DNA from: a virus
Virus record (IMG/VR): IMGVR_UViG_3300032213_001726
Span: 1-23,249 of that record
Strand: one strand, 5' to 3'
Length of the DNA: 23,249 nucleotides
Positions 6,765-15,489 of the stretch are shown here, in pieces. Position 1 is the first letter of the stretch. The number at the start of each line of letters is the position of its first letter. The notes under the pieces were generated by a model. It saw only the letters and a program-made list of their open reading frames with translations. It searched no databases and was not told the origin of the DNA. The position numbers and the translations under genes are program-made.

Positions 6765-7372
6765 AAAATTTAACAGTGTTTGGTGACAGTTGGCCAGCGG
6801 GCGCCGATTTACAAAATCCGAATAACGATGCATTTCCAGCATTACTTGCAAATAAATTAAACTTAAATCTAGTAGATTTAAGTCAACGAGGCACAAGTAT
6901 AGATCATGCCGTTCGTGCTTTTTTAAATACCGACATCACTGACTCTGTGGTTTTATTTTGCATCACGGGTTATGCAAGAACTATGTATCTGGATAGAGAC
7001 TATGCATTTGAAGTACATCCAATGGATCCAGGCATGGAATGGTACTATACTAAACTGTACTCAGACAAATTAGGTAAGCTTAATCGAATTAAAAATTGTT
7101 TACTAGTTCAGGAAATTTGTAAAAATAAAAAAATTCCTGTATACTTTGTATCTAACTGGGATCAACTACCTGATCATAAATTAATAGACAAGACACTATG
7201 GTGTTCCAAAACACTTATTCAAATGACAGGATCAACTCCTATATCTCTGGATAGTGATGTGGACTGGTCTAAAATTAATAGAAAAAATATGATTCGCTAC
7301 TCTAATCACCCCAATGAAGCAGGTCATAAACTAATAGCAGAAGAATTATACACATGGATAAGCTCTCGATAA
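6761..7372 (+). CDS. SGNH/GDSL-like hydrolase
   Basis: A 203-residue protein starting at the ATG in an ATGA overlap. FGDSW (residues 7-11) supplies the GDS block I with candidate nucleophile Ser10. RGTS (43-46) fits the block II glycine. SNHPNEAGH (181-189) is a clear block V with candidate catalytic His183. The block III Asn (GxND) is not obvious, so activity is uncertain. SGNH proteins are esterases, lipases or carbohydrate O-acetyl esterases. In a phage, sugar or lipid deacylation would be the likely use. The protein has no signal peptide and so would act in the cytoplasm or in the particle. It overlaps the next gene by 19 bases. Confidence 0.75.
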   Translation: MKNLTVFGDSWPAGADLQNPNNDAFPALLANKLNLNLVDLSQRGTSIDHAVRAFLNTDITDSVVLFCITGYARTMYLDRDYAFEVHPMDPGMEWYYTKLYSDKLGKLNRIKNCLLVQEICKNKKIPVYFVSNWDQLPDHKLIDKTLWCSKTLIQMTGSTPISLDSDVDWSKINRKNMIRYSNHPNEAGHKLIAEELYTWISSR

Positions 7373-7818
7373 ACAATGAAATGGCTCAACTCGATATGAA
7401 AAATCGAGAATTTTATGATGAGCTCACTGATGAAGAACGTAAAAAATTCAGCACTTACCTAATGATGAAATACAGTGCCAATGTCGAAGGCAGCAGTGAT
7501 CTTCAAGCTTGGTATTTGATGGCTAGTAATGAACGGGTGAATATAAACTTTTTTGATTTTAACAAACACACAAAACTACAATGGTTAATGTGTACATCGG
7601 TAAGTCCTGGCATGGGCAAGCAACGTCATTATTGGTTAAGTAGTAAAAAGAAAGAAGGATCGAATACTAAAATTATTAAATTTTTAAGTAAGCTTTATCC
7701 TGCGTTAAAAGTAAATGACATTGCTGTTATGGCTGATCTGAATACTGAAAAAGAAATTAAGACCATGGCCAAAGAAATGGGAATGAGTGACAGTGAGATT
7801 AAAAAGGAATTAGGTTGA
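7354..7818 (+). CDS. Conserved phage protein of unknown function (154 aa)
   Basis: A 154-residue helical protein starting at an ATG inside the end of the SGNH gene. The family-like core is KNREFYDELTDEERKKFS, then LQAWYLMASNERVNINFFD, and a strand region LQWLMCTSVSPGMGKQRHYW. The C-terminus is a small helical domain (MAKEMGMSDSEIKKELG). I considered the clamp loader small subunit gp62, because this is a replication neighbourhood, but the sequence does not show that family's pattern. It is co-transcribed with the zinc-finger and DnaE-like proteins and may be a replication accessory, by context only. Confidence 0.65.
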   Translation: MDKLSINNEMAQLDMKNREFYDELTDEERKKFSTYLMMKYSANVEGSSDLQAWYLMASNERVNINFFDFNKHTKLQWLMCTSVSPGMGKQRHYWLSSKKKEGSNTKIIKFLSKLYPALKVNDIAVMADLNTEKEIKTMAKEMGMSDSEIKKELG

Positions 7819-8498
7819 GTTTTGTTTGCAAACACTGTAAAAAATCGTACTTAAAAGAAAGTACATTAGTTGCACATTTATGCGAACCTAAACGCAGATG
7901 GCAACAGCAAAATGAAACAGGAGTCCAACTTGGATTCAAATCTTATTTAAAATTTTATGAAGTATCTCAGGGCAGTGCTCGACTAAAAACCTACGAAGAC
8001 TTTGCATCTAGTCCTTATTACAGTGCATTTGTTAAATATGGCAGACATGTAACAGCAATTAAATGTGTCAGCGTAAGTAATTTTACCAATTGGTTATTAA
8101 AAAACAATAAAAAATTAGATAATTGGTGTAAAGAATCGATGTATTTGGAATGGCTGTCTGATCATATGAAAAAAGAAGCAGTACAAGATGCAATAGAGCG
8201 GGCATTAAAAGAAATGCAAGACTATGCAGACGTCGATCCAAAACTGCAAAATAACTTTAATAATTATTTTCGATTGGGTTCTAGTAATCGCATAGTTCAC
8301 CATATTTCAAACGGACGTATTAGTCCCTGGATAGTGTTTAACTGTGCTAGCGGAATCGATTTTCTTAGTTCACTAAACGAGGAACAACTCGCAATGATAC
8401 TGCCATGGATTGATCCCGATTATTGGCAACGTAAGTTTACAGATTACGCAGCAGACACCGAATGGGTTAAAGATATTTTACAAAAGGCAGGACTATGA
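7815..8498 (+). CDS. C2H2/C2HC zinc-finger protein, function unknown
   Basis: A 227-residue protein. The start is TTG at 7815, inside the previous stop (TTGA). It is preceded by AAAAAGGA at 7801-7808, which is a good ribosome binding site, and no in-frame ATG lies near the conserved N-terminus. Residues 5-23 hold C-x2-C-x12-H-x3-C, a single zinc finger. The rest is helical, with conserved-looking segments such as SPYYSAFVKYGRHV and LLKNNKKLDNWC. Similar proteins occur in large marine phages without known function. It directly precedes the DnaE-like gene with an ATGA overlap, so a DNA-linked role is plausible. Confidence 0.7.
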   Translation: MSFVCKHCKKSYLKESTLVAHLCEPKRRWQQQNETGVQLGFKSYLKFYEVSQGSARLKTYEDFASSPYYSAFVKYGRHVTAIKCVSVSNFTNWLLKNNKKLDNWCKESMYLEWLSDHMKKEAVQDAIERALKEMQDYADVDPKLQNNFNNYFRLGSSNRIVHHISNGRISPWIVFNCASGIDFLSSLNEEQLAMILPWIDPDYWQRKFTDYAADTEWVKDILQKAGL

Positions 8499-9103
8499 AA
8501 TTTAAGTCAGATATTGACATTGATTTTGCTAACAGGGATCAGATTCTCAGTTTGCTAAAACATACGTCAGCCAGCATTATCAAAGACGATAAATTAAGTA
8601 AGCATAATACTGGAGTGTACTTTACAGATATCCCTACAGATCCTTATACCGGACAATCTAGTCTTGATTATCAAAAGGCAGAAGACCGAGGATATTTAAA
8701 ATTAGATTTTTTAAATGTTAGTTTGTATCAGCAAGTAAAAAATGAAAGTCACTTAGATCAGTTAATGCAGCAGGAACCAGACTGGAGCAAATTAAATGAT
8801 CCTGCGTTCTGTGGGCAGTTAATTCACATCGGAAATCATTATAATACGTTGACTAAAATGCCTGAACCTATTAACAGCATTCCCAGAATGGCCATGTTTT
8901 TAAGTGTTATTCGCCCTGCTAAACGACATTTAATCGGATTACCATGGGCAGAAGTTGCTAAAACTGTGTTCGAAAAACCCCAAGATGACGGATACTATTT
9001 TAAAAAAGCACATGCAATTTCATATGCTCATTTGGTAGTAGTTCATATGAATTTGTTGACTAATGTAGAAGATAATTTTAAACGACTCGTCGAACAAGTG
9101 TAA
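8495..9103 (+). CDS. Miniature DnaE-like (C-family DNA polymerase) protein
   Basis: A 202-residue protein, against about 1,160 for bacterial DnaE. It nevertheless keeps, in the same order, several conserved blocks of the DnaE palm and fingers. SDIDIDF (residues 5-11) matches PDFDVDF with its metal-binding aspartates. SKHNTGV (35-41) matches GKHAGGV. GYLKLDFLNV (66-75) matches GLVKFDFLGL, whose third catalytic Asp corresponds to Asp71. SVIRPA (137-142) matches the ALFRPG block. YFKKAHAISYA (168-178) matches FNKSHSAAYA. The PHP, thumb, clamp-binding and C-terminal domains are absent. This is inferred by eye from known family motifs and looks strong because five blocks are collinear. Whether it polymerises DNA is unknown. 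It could be a catalytic core, a nucleotidyltransferase or a decoy. It starts in an ATGA overlap with the zinc-finger gene, and its 3' end overlaps the convergent minus-strand gene. Confidence 0.75.
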   Translation: MKFKSDIDIDFANRDQILSLLKHTSASIIKDDKLSKHNTGVYFTDIPTDPYTGQSSLDYQKAEDRGYLKLDFLNVSLYQQVKNESHLDQLMQQEPDWSKLNDPAFCGQLIHIGNHYNTLTKMPEPINSIPRMAMFLSVIRPAKRHLIGLPWAEVAKTVFEKPQDDGYYFKKAHAISYAHLVVVHMNLLTNVEDNFKRLVEQV

Positions 9104-9452
9104 TACTTCTTCTTTTTGATCTTTTTTGTGCAGATTCTTTAAGACTCAACGCTGGCCCGTATTTTAATTCTACATCTTTGCTATTAAAAGTTTTAAGAGT
9201 GGGCCTAAACACACCCCAATCTGACTTTAGAAAGATATTAATAGGAACCATCCTATTACTTTCCCACCACCATACTTCTCCTAATTCTAGGTACAAACGT
9301 TTTTGATCGGGTGTTTTAAGTAGTCCGAAATCATAGACGCTGGTAATCACATCGTCTAAGTTCTGAATAATTCCTATATATTCATTGCCCCCGTAGGTAA
9401 TGAAACTTAAAAAAGGATACTGGTCTAATAATATTTGGTAAGATAAATCCAC
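9078..9452 (-). CDS. Conserved phage protein of unknown function, only minus-strand gene
   Basis: A 124-residue protein starting at GTG (complement of 9450-9452). It reads MDLSYQILLDQYPFLSFITYGGNEYIGI, then a WWWESNRMVPINIFLK core and a basic tail (KRSKRRSITLVRRVV). The tail is similar to that of a widespread family in T4-like marine phages with no known role. The basic C-terminus suggests nucleic acid binding. There is no ribosome binding site. An AATAAATA box (complement of 9458-9465) lies five bases upstream. It overlaps the end of the DnaE-like gene by 26 bases tail to tail and diverges from the fibre gene. Confidence 0.75.
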   Translation of the reverse strand: MDLSYQILLDQYPFLSFITYGGNEYIGIIQNLDDVITSVYDFGLLKTPDQKRLYLELGEVWWWESNRMVPINIFLKSDWGVFRPTLKTFNSKDVELKYGPALSLKESAQKRSKRRSITLVRRVV

Positions 9453-9513
9453 AATGGTATTTATTTTTCAAAATTTTGTATATGTTGAATATGGAAAAGC
9501 AACTAAATATGTG

Positions 9514-10053
9514 ATGCAAACCGTTATAAGTTACTATTATGACAATACTGTGGATGTACAATTTGACATCAGTTCAACTTGTCTGATACCAGTAGAAATC
9601 CCTCAAAGGAACAGAGTTGTGTATACCAGACCATTACAAATTTACAAAGGCGTGACTAATGTCATTAAAATCGCAGTAAAAAACGCAGATCAAAAACCCA
9701 TTGACGTAACAGGCCATGTGCTCACCTTCGATGTCGTGGATGATTACGTGTTTTCCAATGCCAATGTTGTACTAACTACAACTGTGGTAATGAGCAATGC
9801 TGCTGCGGGATTGGGATACGTTACTTTAACTGGGCTAGATTTAGTACAACTAGACAGAGAACAATATAATTATAATGTAAAAATACAAACTTGTTGGGGA
9901 AATGTGGCATCATACGTCGATGACAATTATGGCGGCGTCGGCCAATTGTATGTAAGTAATTCGGCGTATCCGGTAGATCAACCTGCGGCTTTAGATCTCG
10001 GCTCAGTGGGTGATGGAATAAACAGTGCAATGTATGATTTTGGAACAATTTAA
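9514..10053 (+). CDS. Tail fibre/baseplate-associated protein
   Basis: A 179-residue protein if started at the ATG at 9514. The frame stays open to another ATG at 9454. I prefer 9514 because MQTVISYYYDNTVDVQFD resembles the N-termini of phage fibre proteins, and because 9454 would sit one base from the divergent gene's start. Neither start has a ribosome binding site. The core, LQIYKGVTNVIKIAVKN followed by DQKPIDVTGHVLTFDVVDD, is the beta-sandwich pattern of BppU-like attachment domains that anchor fibres to baseplates. The C-terminus contains YVDDNYGGVGQLYV, also typical. It is followed by an AAGGA site and the collagen-like fibre gene. Confidence 0.7.
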   Translation: MQTVISYYYDNTVDVQFDISSTCLIPVEIPQRNRVVYTRPLQIYKGVTNVIKIAVKNADQKPIDVTGHVLTFDVVDDYVFSNANVVLTTTVVMSNAAAGLGYVTLTGLDLVQLDREQYNYNVKIQTCWGNVASYVDDNYGGVGQLYVSNSAYPVDQPAALDLGSVGDGINSAMYDFGTI

Positions 10054-10062
10054 GGAACAAAC

Positions 10063-11046
10063 ATGAGTTTAGAAAGCCTATTAGGAATCCCTTGCCCAAC
10101 AGGCCCACAAGGACCACAAGGCCCTCGCGGTCCAATCGGGAATGCAGGAATTCAAGGACCACAAGGACCACAAGGACCCACAGGGGTAGTAGGTTTAAGA
10201 GGGGAACAAGGATCCACTGGACCGCAAGGACCGCAAGGATCACAGGGTCCGCAAGGGCCTACTGGCCCACAAGGACCCAGTGGTGTAAGTAATGTAGCTG
10301 GGCCGCAAGGACCACAAGGTCCCATTGGGAATACAGGACCACAAGGCCCAACTGGTGCTGGAGTTCAAGGCCCGCAAGGACCAAGTGGAGATACAGGACC
10401 ACAAGGACCTACAGGCCCACAAGGACCACAAGGACCACAAGGCCCTACTGGCCCAGTGGGATTTACTGGTAGTGCAGGTCCACAAGGTCCACAAGGTCCT
10501 CAAGGTCCTCAAGGTCCGACTGGTGCTGGAGTTCAAGGCCCGCAAGGACCACAAGGCCCTGCAGGTACTAGCAACATGCCTGGGCCACAAGGACCACAAG
10601 GCCCTGGGTCGGAAATTATTGTGCAAGATGAAGGAACTACAATTACTAGTAATGTTTCTACATTAAACTTTGTGGGGGATGGCGTTACTGCAACTAATGT
10701 TGCCAATGTAGTAACGGTAACTATTCCAGGATCAATTGATACGTTATATTCTATAGGTAATATTTCTGGAACATTTGCTCCTAATAGGTCTTATGCGTCA
10801 GTGCAACATGCAACTTTAATCGGAAATGTAACTTTGTCTACACCGACCAATATGATACTCGGACAAAGTTTAACATTAATTTTCACTCAAGATGCCACCG
10901 GAAATCGTTTATTAACTCCTAATTTAAATTATAAATTTGCTGGAAATTTTAAAACATTGAGCACCACTGCTAATAGTATCGATATGTTAAACATGTTTTA
11001 TGATGGCTCTGTCTACTACGTTACTTTAACCACTGGGTATCAATAA
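10063..11046 (+). CDS. Collagen-like tail fibre protein
   Basis: A 327-residue protein with AAGGA at 10051-10055 upstream of the ATG. Residues about 12-182 are Gly-X-Y triplets, mostly GPQGPQGPT, which form a trimeric collagen-type triple helix. Short breaks (GVSNVAG, GTSNMPG) divide it. From about residue 184 a beta-rich head follows ([12 protein letters not shown], then a strand-rich domain ending [11 protein letters not shown]) of the type found at phage fibre tips. The role is a long thin fibre that contacts the host surface. The stop overlaps the next start (TAATG). Confidence 0.9.
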   Translation: MSLESLLGIPCPTGPQGPQGPRGPIGNAGIQGPQGPQGPTGVVGLRGEQGSTGPQGPQGSQGPQGPTGPQGPSGVSNVAGPQGPQGPIGNTGPQGPTGAGVQGPQGPSGDTGPQGPTGPQGPQGPQGPTGPVGFTGSAGPQGPQGPQGPQGPTGAGVQGPQGPQGPAGTSNMPGPQGPQGPGSEIIVQDEGTTITSNVSTLNFVGDGVTATNVANVVTVTIPGSIDTLYSIGNISGTFAPNRSYASVQHATLIGNVTLSTPTNMILGQSLTLIFTQDATGNRLLTPNLNYKFAGNFKTLSTTANSIDMLNMFYDGSVYYVTLTTGYQ

Positions 11047-11792
11047 TGAATTTTGGTGCTAGCAGATTAGGATTTTGGTACAATAAACCTCCTGATAGAG
11101 GATATAAAAAGAATGTTCTTGTTTTTTATGATCCTCTAACAAACGGTCCAGGTGGTAATATCGATTATTATAACACTGGTGGAGATGTAAATCCCGAAAC
11201 TGATGTTTATCCTGTGATACAATCAAGGGAAGCAACTTTTAATTTTACTACCACATTGGTTCAAAGTTATGCAACTTTAAAGACACTAAATCTGTCAGAT
11301 TACGCACATATTTGGGATATTGGGTATGCAAGCCCATATGTATCTAATCCAAATAATCCAACCAACATACTATATAATTATTTGCAAAGCGGCGGCTCTA
11401 TGTTTATGTTGGGAGAAAATAGTAATTTTGGTGTTCGTGATGATGCTATTGATGTTTTTATAACAGGTATCGGGGGCGGAAATATTACAAGATCTAGTAC
11501 GGATTATAATTATTCAGTTAACACTACATTATTATCGCAATTCAGACTAGCAAATTCTAGTAGTTCGTTGGTTTTTTCTCGGCCAGGCGCTTTTATTTCT
11601 ATTGGCAACGGAACGGCAATGACTACACCTTTTACGACTAATGCGTATCCGGCAGTAATGTGGGAAACTGGAAAACTGTTGGGAGCACCAGCAGGGGCAA
11701 TAGTTTCCGTACTAGACATAAACTTTTTTGTAGGGTTTAATCAAAATTTGCCTTTTATCGATAACTTAATACAGTCTATGAATAGAAGATAA
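11046..11792 (+). CDS. Tail-associated protein, possibly with a GATase-like fold
   Basis: A 248-residue protein between fibre genes. The central part (LSDYAHIWDIGYA, then YLQSGGSMFMLGENSNFG) has the alternating strand/helix and turn pattern seen in class I glutamine amidotransferase-like or ThuA-like domains, where a glycine-rich turn follows a strand. The usual catalytic Cys is absent, so a structural or sugar-binding role is more likely than catalysis. Position argues for a tail fibre, chaperone or adhesin. The fold assignment is tentative. Confidence 0.6.
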   Translation: MNFGASRLGFWYNKPPDRGYKKNVLVFYDPLTNGPGGNIDYYNTGGDVNPETDVYPVIQSREATFNFTTTLVQSYATLKTLNLSDYAHIWDIGYASPYVSNPNNPTNILYNYLQSGGSMFMLGENSNFGVRDDAIDVFITGIGGGNITRSSTDYNYSVNTTLLSQFRLANSSSSLVFSRPGAFISIGNGTAMTTPFTTNAYPAVMWETGKLLGAPAGAIVSVLDINFFVGFNQNLPFIDNLIQSMNRR

Positions 11793-11840
11793 ACCATTAT
11801 TTTGATAAGTATGTATATAACAAATGTTTGGAAGATATAA

Positions 11841-14333
11841 ATGAGCAAAATAGTCCAATGGAAGCGTGGTAACGCTAATGTAAGTTCTACCTATACAGGA
11901 CCAGAAGGTGAGCTTACAATTAATACAACTGACTGGACCTTAAATATTCATGACGGCACCACCCCGGGGGGCCGCCCTGCTAGTTTTAGTCTCGGAAATC
12001 TTGAGGTTTCTAATCAAACAATACTCGGTACAACAGCTAATGCTAATATTGTTATCGATCCCGATGGGTCTGGAATTGTTGTATTAAACAACGGAGTAAC
12101 CACTAGTGGAAATGTAACCGCGTCGTATTTTGTTGGCAATGGTTCGTTATTAACTGGTATTAACAGTAATTACGGAAATGCCAATGTCGCAGCATTTTTA
12201 CCTACATATAGTGGAACTATATCTGCAAATAGAATGAATGTGGGAAATATATTAGTAACATCGAATGTGAATGTAGGAAATATATTAATAACATCAAACG
12301 TTGCTAGGTCATTTTTCTTTTCTCAAAACAAAGACGCACAGATAGTAGCTTCTGACGGAGTTCGTAATTCATCAATTTATCTGTGGGCCAACAACGGCCG
12401 TATGAGTTTTAACACTATTTCCAACGCATTTGATTTTAATTTCAATGGACAACTTAGTGCCACAGATTTTACCGCAAGTAAAAGTAGTTCAGTTGGTTAT
12501 TCATTCTATACACCAGGTGAAGGACTATCTGGGTTTGTACATGTAAACGGTCCTCCGTCTTACATAAAAATTACTCACGATAATATAGACTATACAAAAT
12601 TTTATGCAAACTATACTACCCAAACTATTGGTAATTTAGTTATTTCTTCAAATGCAAACGTATTTGGCAGTTTTCCAACAGCATTTGTACAAGTTTATTC
12701 CAATGTTAATTCTTATAGTCAGATAGTTCATCAAAATTTAAATTCAGGAAATTTATCTAGCTCTGATTTTGTTGGTACAGCTGATAATGGTACAGATTCA
12801 ACACATTATGTAGATTTGGGAATTGCTAGTAGTACTTATAATTTTCCTGGTTTTGAGGTAATCAAACCCAACGACGTTTATTTGTTGGCTGTTGGAAATA
12901 ATGTCACCGGCCCAGGTAGCGTAAGCCGTGGTAATTTAGTTATTGGGTCAACTACTGGAAATATTAATTTCTTCGTTGGTGCACCGCAAGATGCAAATGT
13001 AATTACACAAATTAATTCTACAGGATTTATTCCCGGAGCCAATGTTACTTACAGTTTAGGTAGTGCAACTAGACAATGGAAAGACTTGTGGGTCAGTAAC
13101 AACACTATCTATTTAGGCGGAGTCTCGTTGGGAGTGGATTCCAGTGGTAATCTGACTGTTAACGGTAATGTAGTTTCTGGTGGTGGAGGCGGCGGAGCCG
13201 GACCACAAGGCCCCACTGGCCCAATTGGCAACACAGGACCACAAGGCCCCACTGGCCCAATTGGCAACACAGGACCACAAGGACCACGAGGTCCACAGGG
13301 ACCACAAGGTCCACAAGGACCTACCGGACCACAAGGTCCACAGGGACCAATCGGTCCACAGGGACCACAGGGACCTACCGGACCACAAGGACCTACCGGT
13401 ACTTTTAGTGGAACTCTAACTGCAAACATAAATGGCAACGGATTTAGTATCAGTAATGTGTCGTCTATTTCTTCTACTGGTAATATAACAGCAACAAATT
13501 TCAATGGAAATATTTCAGGGAATGTTACAGGAAGTGATCCAAATGTAACCTTAGTGGCTGATACTTTTAGCTATGTATTTGATAACACTAGCAACGTTTC
13601 ATTTCCTGGTAATCTAAGTGTTGTTGGTAATGTGGATGCAGGATTTGTTAGAGTCTCCAGTGGCATTGTGTCATCGCTGGCAGTAAGTCCTGCTCCTGTT
13701 ATTTCAGGATTTAGTTCTATTTCTACAACTGGTACTCCGGGGAATATCACAGCGTCGGGTAACCTGATTGCTAGTCGCGATGCAATTATAACTGGCAACG
13801 TAACTGCGGGCAATATTAACGTAACAGGTAATATTGTTGACACAGGCTCATTGAGTATCATCACAGGCAGCAACGGCAATATTGCGTTGATTCCTAATGG
13901 CACAGGCATTGTTACAGCTTCAAATGCATTTACTGCTGTTGGCAACATCACAGGTGGTAACATTATTACCGCAGGCAATATAACAGGCAATACAGGCGGA
14001 TTCGCTATAGGTTATAGAGATATTCCTCAGGTTGTATTCACCAGTAACGCTACATTAGCGTTAACTGATGCAGGCAAACATTACTTTAGTTCTAATAGCG
14101 CCAACGTTATTACAGTACCAAATAATACCACAGTAAGCTTCAATATAGGAACCGCAATCAGCATTATCCAGCAAGGTACTGCAAACTTAACTGTGACTCC
14201 TGGCTCAGGTGTAACTATGTACTTGGCTGGAAACAGTACATCAGCATCCAGGACATTGGGTAACTTTGGTATGGCCACCCTAATGAAAGTGGGCACAGAT
14301 ACGTGGTTTATTAACGGCACAGGAGTTAACTAA
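11841..14333 (+). CDS. Large tail fibre with collagen-like stalk
   Basis: An 830-residue fibre. GGAAG at 11830-11834 precedes the ATG. The N-terminus ([19 protein letters not shown], then [13 protein letters not shown]) is a known phage fibre entry domain. Residues about 60-440 are beta-structured, with repeated GNI/SNV motifs that suggest stacked triple-beta repeats, including [12 protein letters not shown] repeated in tandem near residues 130-150. A poly-glycine linker leads to a collagen-like [10 protein letters not shown] stretch (about 453-520), then more GNI/GNV repeats. A C-terminal domain (from about residue 720, [16 protein letters not shown] to FINGTGVN) is common at fibre tips of marine phages. 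The stop overlaps the next start (TAATG). Confidence 0.9.
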   Translation: MSKIVQWKRGNANVSSTYTGPEGELTINTTDWTLNIHDGTTPGGRPASFSLGNLEVSNQTILGTTANANIVIDPDGSGIVVLNNGVTTSGNVTASYFVGNGSLLTGINSNYGNANVAAFLPTYSGTISANRMNVGNILVTSNVNVGNILITSNVARSFFFSQNKDAQIVASDGVRNSSIYLWANNGRMSFNTISNAFDFNFNGQLSATDFTASKSSSVGYSFYTPGEGLSGFVHVNGPPSYIKITHDNIDYTKFYANYTTQTIGNLVISSNANVFGSFPTAFVQVYSNVNSYSQIVHQNLNSGNLSSSDFVGTADNGTDSTHYVDLGIASSTYNFPGFEVIKPNDVYLLAVGNNVTGPGSVSRGNLVIGSTTGNINFFVGAPQDANVITQINSTGFIPGANVTYSLGSATRQWKDLWVSNNTIYLGGVSLGVDSSGNLTVNGNVVSGGGGGGAGPQGPTGPIGNTGPQGPTGPIGNTGPQGPRGPQGPQGPQGPTGPQGPQGPIGPQGPQGPTGPQGPTGTFSGTLTANINGNGFSISNVSSISSTGNITATNFNGNISGNVTGSDPNVTLVADTFSYVFDNTSNVSFPGNLSVVGNVDAGFVRVSSGIVSSLAVSPAPVISGFSSISTTGTPGNITASGNLIASRDAIITGNVTAGNINVTGNIVDTGSLSIITGSNGNIALIPNGTGIVTASNAFTAVGNITGGNIITAGNITGNTGGFAIGYRDIPQVVFTSNATLALTDAGKHYFSSNSANVITVPNNTTVSFNIGTAISIIQQGTANLTVTPGSGVTMYLAGNSTSASRTLGNFGMATLMKVGTDTWFINGTGVN
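13201..13272 (+). repeat. 36-bp perfect tandem repeat in fibre collagen region
   Basis: Two identical 36-bp units (13201-13236 and 13237-13272) begin GACCACAAGGCCCCACTGGC, and a third partial copy follows. Each unit codes for the 12 residues [12 protein letters not shown]. Identity at the third codon positions points to recent duplication, a route to changing fibre length. Confidence 0.9.
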
Positions 14334-15040
14334 TGTCTGGCATTATGCAAGCTGCTGTGGGAAATTGGAAACGTGCCGTGGCCGCTACCTCAGGCCCCGC
14401 ATTGGTCTACGATTTAGATGCAGCCAATTATTCAGCTGTACCTGTAAATGGCTCTACAGTAGCAGGTACAGGTGCATTCACTATCACAGTGGCCAATGCT
14501 GGTGCTAGTATATCCTGGCAGGCAGACAGTGGCGGTGTGTTTAGAAAAAGCAATGCCACTGGCACAGATGTAATGTACGGTGGACCTAACTATGTCACTG
14601 GACAAAGTTATTCGGTATTCATGGCCTACAAACGCATAGCCACATCATCTGGACGACTGCTTAACACGCAAAGCGAAGCCAGCAAAGATTGGCTGATGGG
14701 CTTGTACAACGGTAATCCCGACACTTTTTATCCAAACTTTTCAGTAAACTTGCCTGGATCGGGCGCTGATCTTGTATGGCATTTTGGTTGGGCAACTTGG
14801 AACACCACAACATCGTTGGGACAATTGTACACTGCAACCAGCGTTCAACCAACTTCAGTGGCATTTTCTTCAACCAATGCTGGCGGCGGCGGGTTTAATC
14901 AATTGAGATTATTCAGCAGATCAGCTGGCAGCGAAGTCCAAACAGCCGACATAGGATTTGTCAAAGTCTATAATGGGGTGTTGGATTTGGCCACTGTACA
15001 ATCTCTATACGCTGCCTACAAAACTAGATTTGGTTACTAA
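14333..15040 (+). CDS. LamG/concanavalin-like tail adhesin
   Basis: A 235-residue protein starting in a TAATG overlap with the large fibre. ALVYDLDAANYSAV and the C-terminal IGFVKVYNGVLDLATVQSLYAAYKTRFGY match the first and last strands of the LamG/concanavalin A-like lectin domain of phage tail proteins, where the final helix follows a VYN(R/G)xL turn. The likely role is binding host surface sugar at the fibre tip. No signal peptide is present, as expected for a virion protein. Confidence 0.8.
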   Translation: MSGIMQAAVGNWKRAVAATSGPALVYDLDAANYSAVPVNGSTVAGTGAFTITVANAGASISWQADSGGVFRKSNATGTDVMYGGPNYVTGQSYSVFMAYKRIATSSGRLLNTQSEASKDWLMGLYNGNPDTFYPNFSVNLPGSGADLVWHFGWATWNTTTSLGQLYTATSVQPTSVAFSSTNAGGGGFNQLRLFSRSAGSEVQTADIGFVKVYNGVLDLATVQSLYAAYKTRFGY

Positions 15041-15051
15041 CCCAGAATTAA

Positions 15052-15059
15052 TATAAATA
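15052..15059 (+). promoter_or_regulatory. T4-type late promoter box
   Basis: A perfect TATAAATA, the T4 late promoter consensus, 25 bases upstream of the ATG at 15084. AGGA at 15071-15074 serves as ribosome binding site. This is the clearest late promoter in the window. Confidence 0.8.
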
Positions 15060-15083
15060 ACAATAATAACAGGATTTTTAGAT

Positions 15084-15398
15084 ATGGCATCATATACAAT
15101 AGTAACAGCCACAGCGGCAAATGTAGCTGGTAACACTAACACCATAGCCAGTACAAAAGTTAAAATAGTAGCAAATGCAGCCTGCGTTTATGCTATTAAT
15201 GCACCGGCAACACTTACTGCGAACGTGGGCGCAATGATTCCTGCAAACTTTCCCACATATATAAACATGACGGGCATTGGAAACAGAATTTCAGTTTTAC
15301 CAGTTGCAGGCGGCAGCACTGCTATTACACTAACAGAATGTGGTACAGTTTATCAGAGTGCAGTGAATCAAAACAGCACAACATTTTTGAACGCATAA
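15084..15398 (+). CDS. Small structural protein, function unknown
   Basis: A 104-residue beta-rich protein of Ala, Thr, Asn and Val, like the fibre proteins it follows (ASYTIVTATAANVAGNTN at the start). It has its own late promoter box and ribosome binding site, so it is probably made in quantity late in infection. A small capsid-decorating or tail protein is likely. I recognise no family. Confidence 0.65.
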   Translation: MASYTIVTATAANVAGNTNTIASTKVKIVANAACVYAINAPATLTANVGAMIPANFPTYINMTGIGNRISVLPVAGGSTAITLTECGTVYQSAVNQNSTTFLNA

Positions 15399-15402
15399 TA
15401 CT

Positions 15403-15489
15403 ATGAAATCACATGAATTTATCCAAGCCGCAGCAGATATGTTGGCCGCATTTGGCAACAAAGAACAACAGTCTATAAAGCCTAAATAA
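15403..15489 (+). CDS. Very short ORF (28 aa), possible micropeptide
   Basis: ATG at 15403, four bases after the previous stop, and TAA at 15487-15489. The peptide begins MKSHEFIQAAADMLAAFGN. This resembles the T4 capsid-targeting peptide (MK-x-x-x-EFI-x-EA), but it lacks the I/L-x-E cleavage site. There is no ribosome binding site. The coding character is uncertain. Confidence 0.25.
   Translation: MKSHEFIQAAADMLAAFGNKEQQSIKPK

Noticed and set aside
7354-7818. Clamp loader small subunit (gp62) as the identity of the 154-aa protein
   Set aside because: The sequence does not show the pattern I recall for that family, so only the replication neighbourhood supported it.
9454-9513. Upstream start for the first fibre gene
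   Set aside because: The added 20 residues do not look like fibre N-termini, there is no ribosome binding site, and the start would lie one base from the divergent gene. It is not fully excluded.
10240-10626. Minus-strand ORF opposite the first collagen region
   Set aside because: It is a low-complexity shadow (Trp/Leu/Ser) of the Gly-Pro-Gln codons on the + strand. The same applies to the + strand shadows at 10092 and 10325.
13201-13400. Possible CRISPR-like array of about 36-bp units
   Set aside because: The units are directly adjacent with no spacers and code in frame for collagen triplets.
13109-13504. Minus-strand ORFs opposite the second collagen region
   Set aside because: They are GPCGPC and LWSLW shadows caused by the repeat. 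There is no start signal, and they lie fully inside the large fibre gene.
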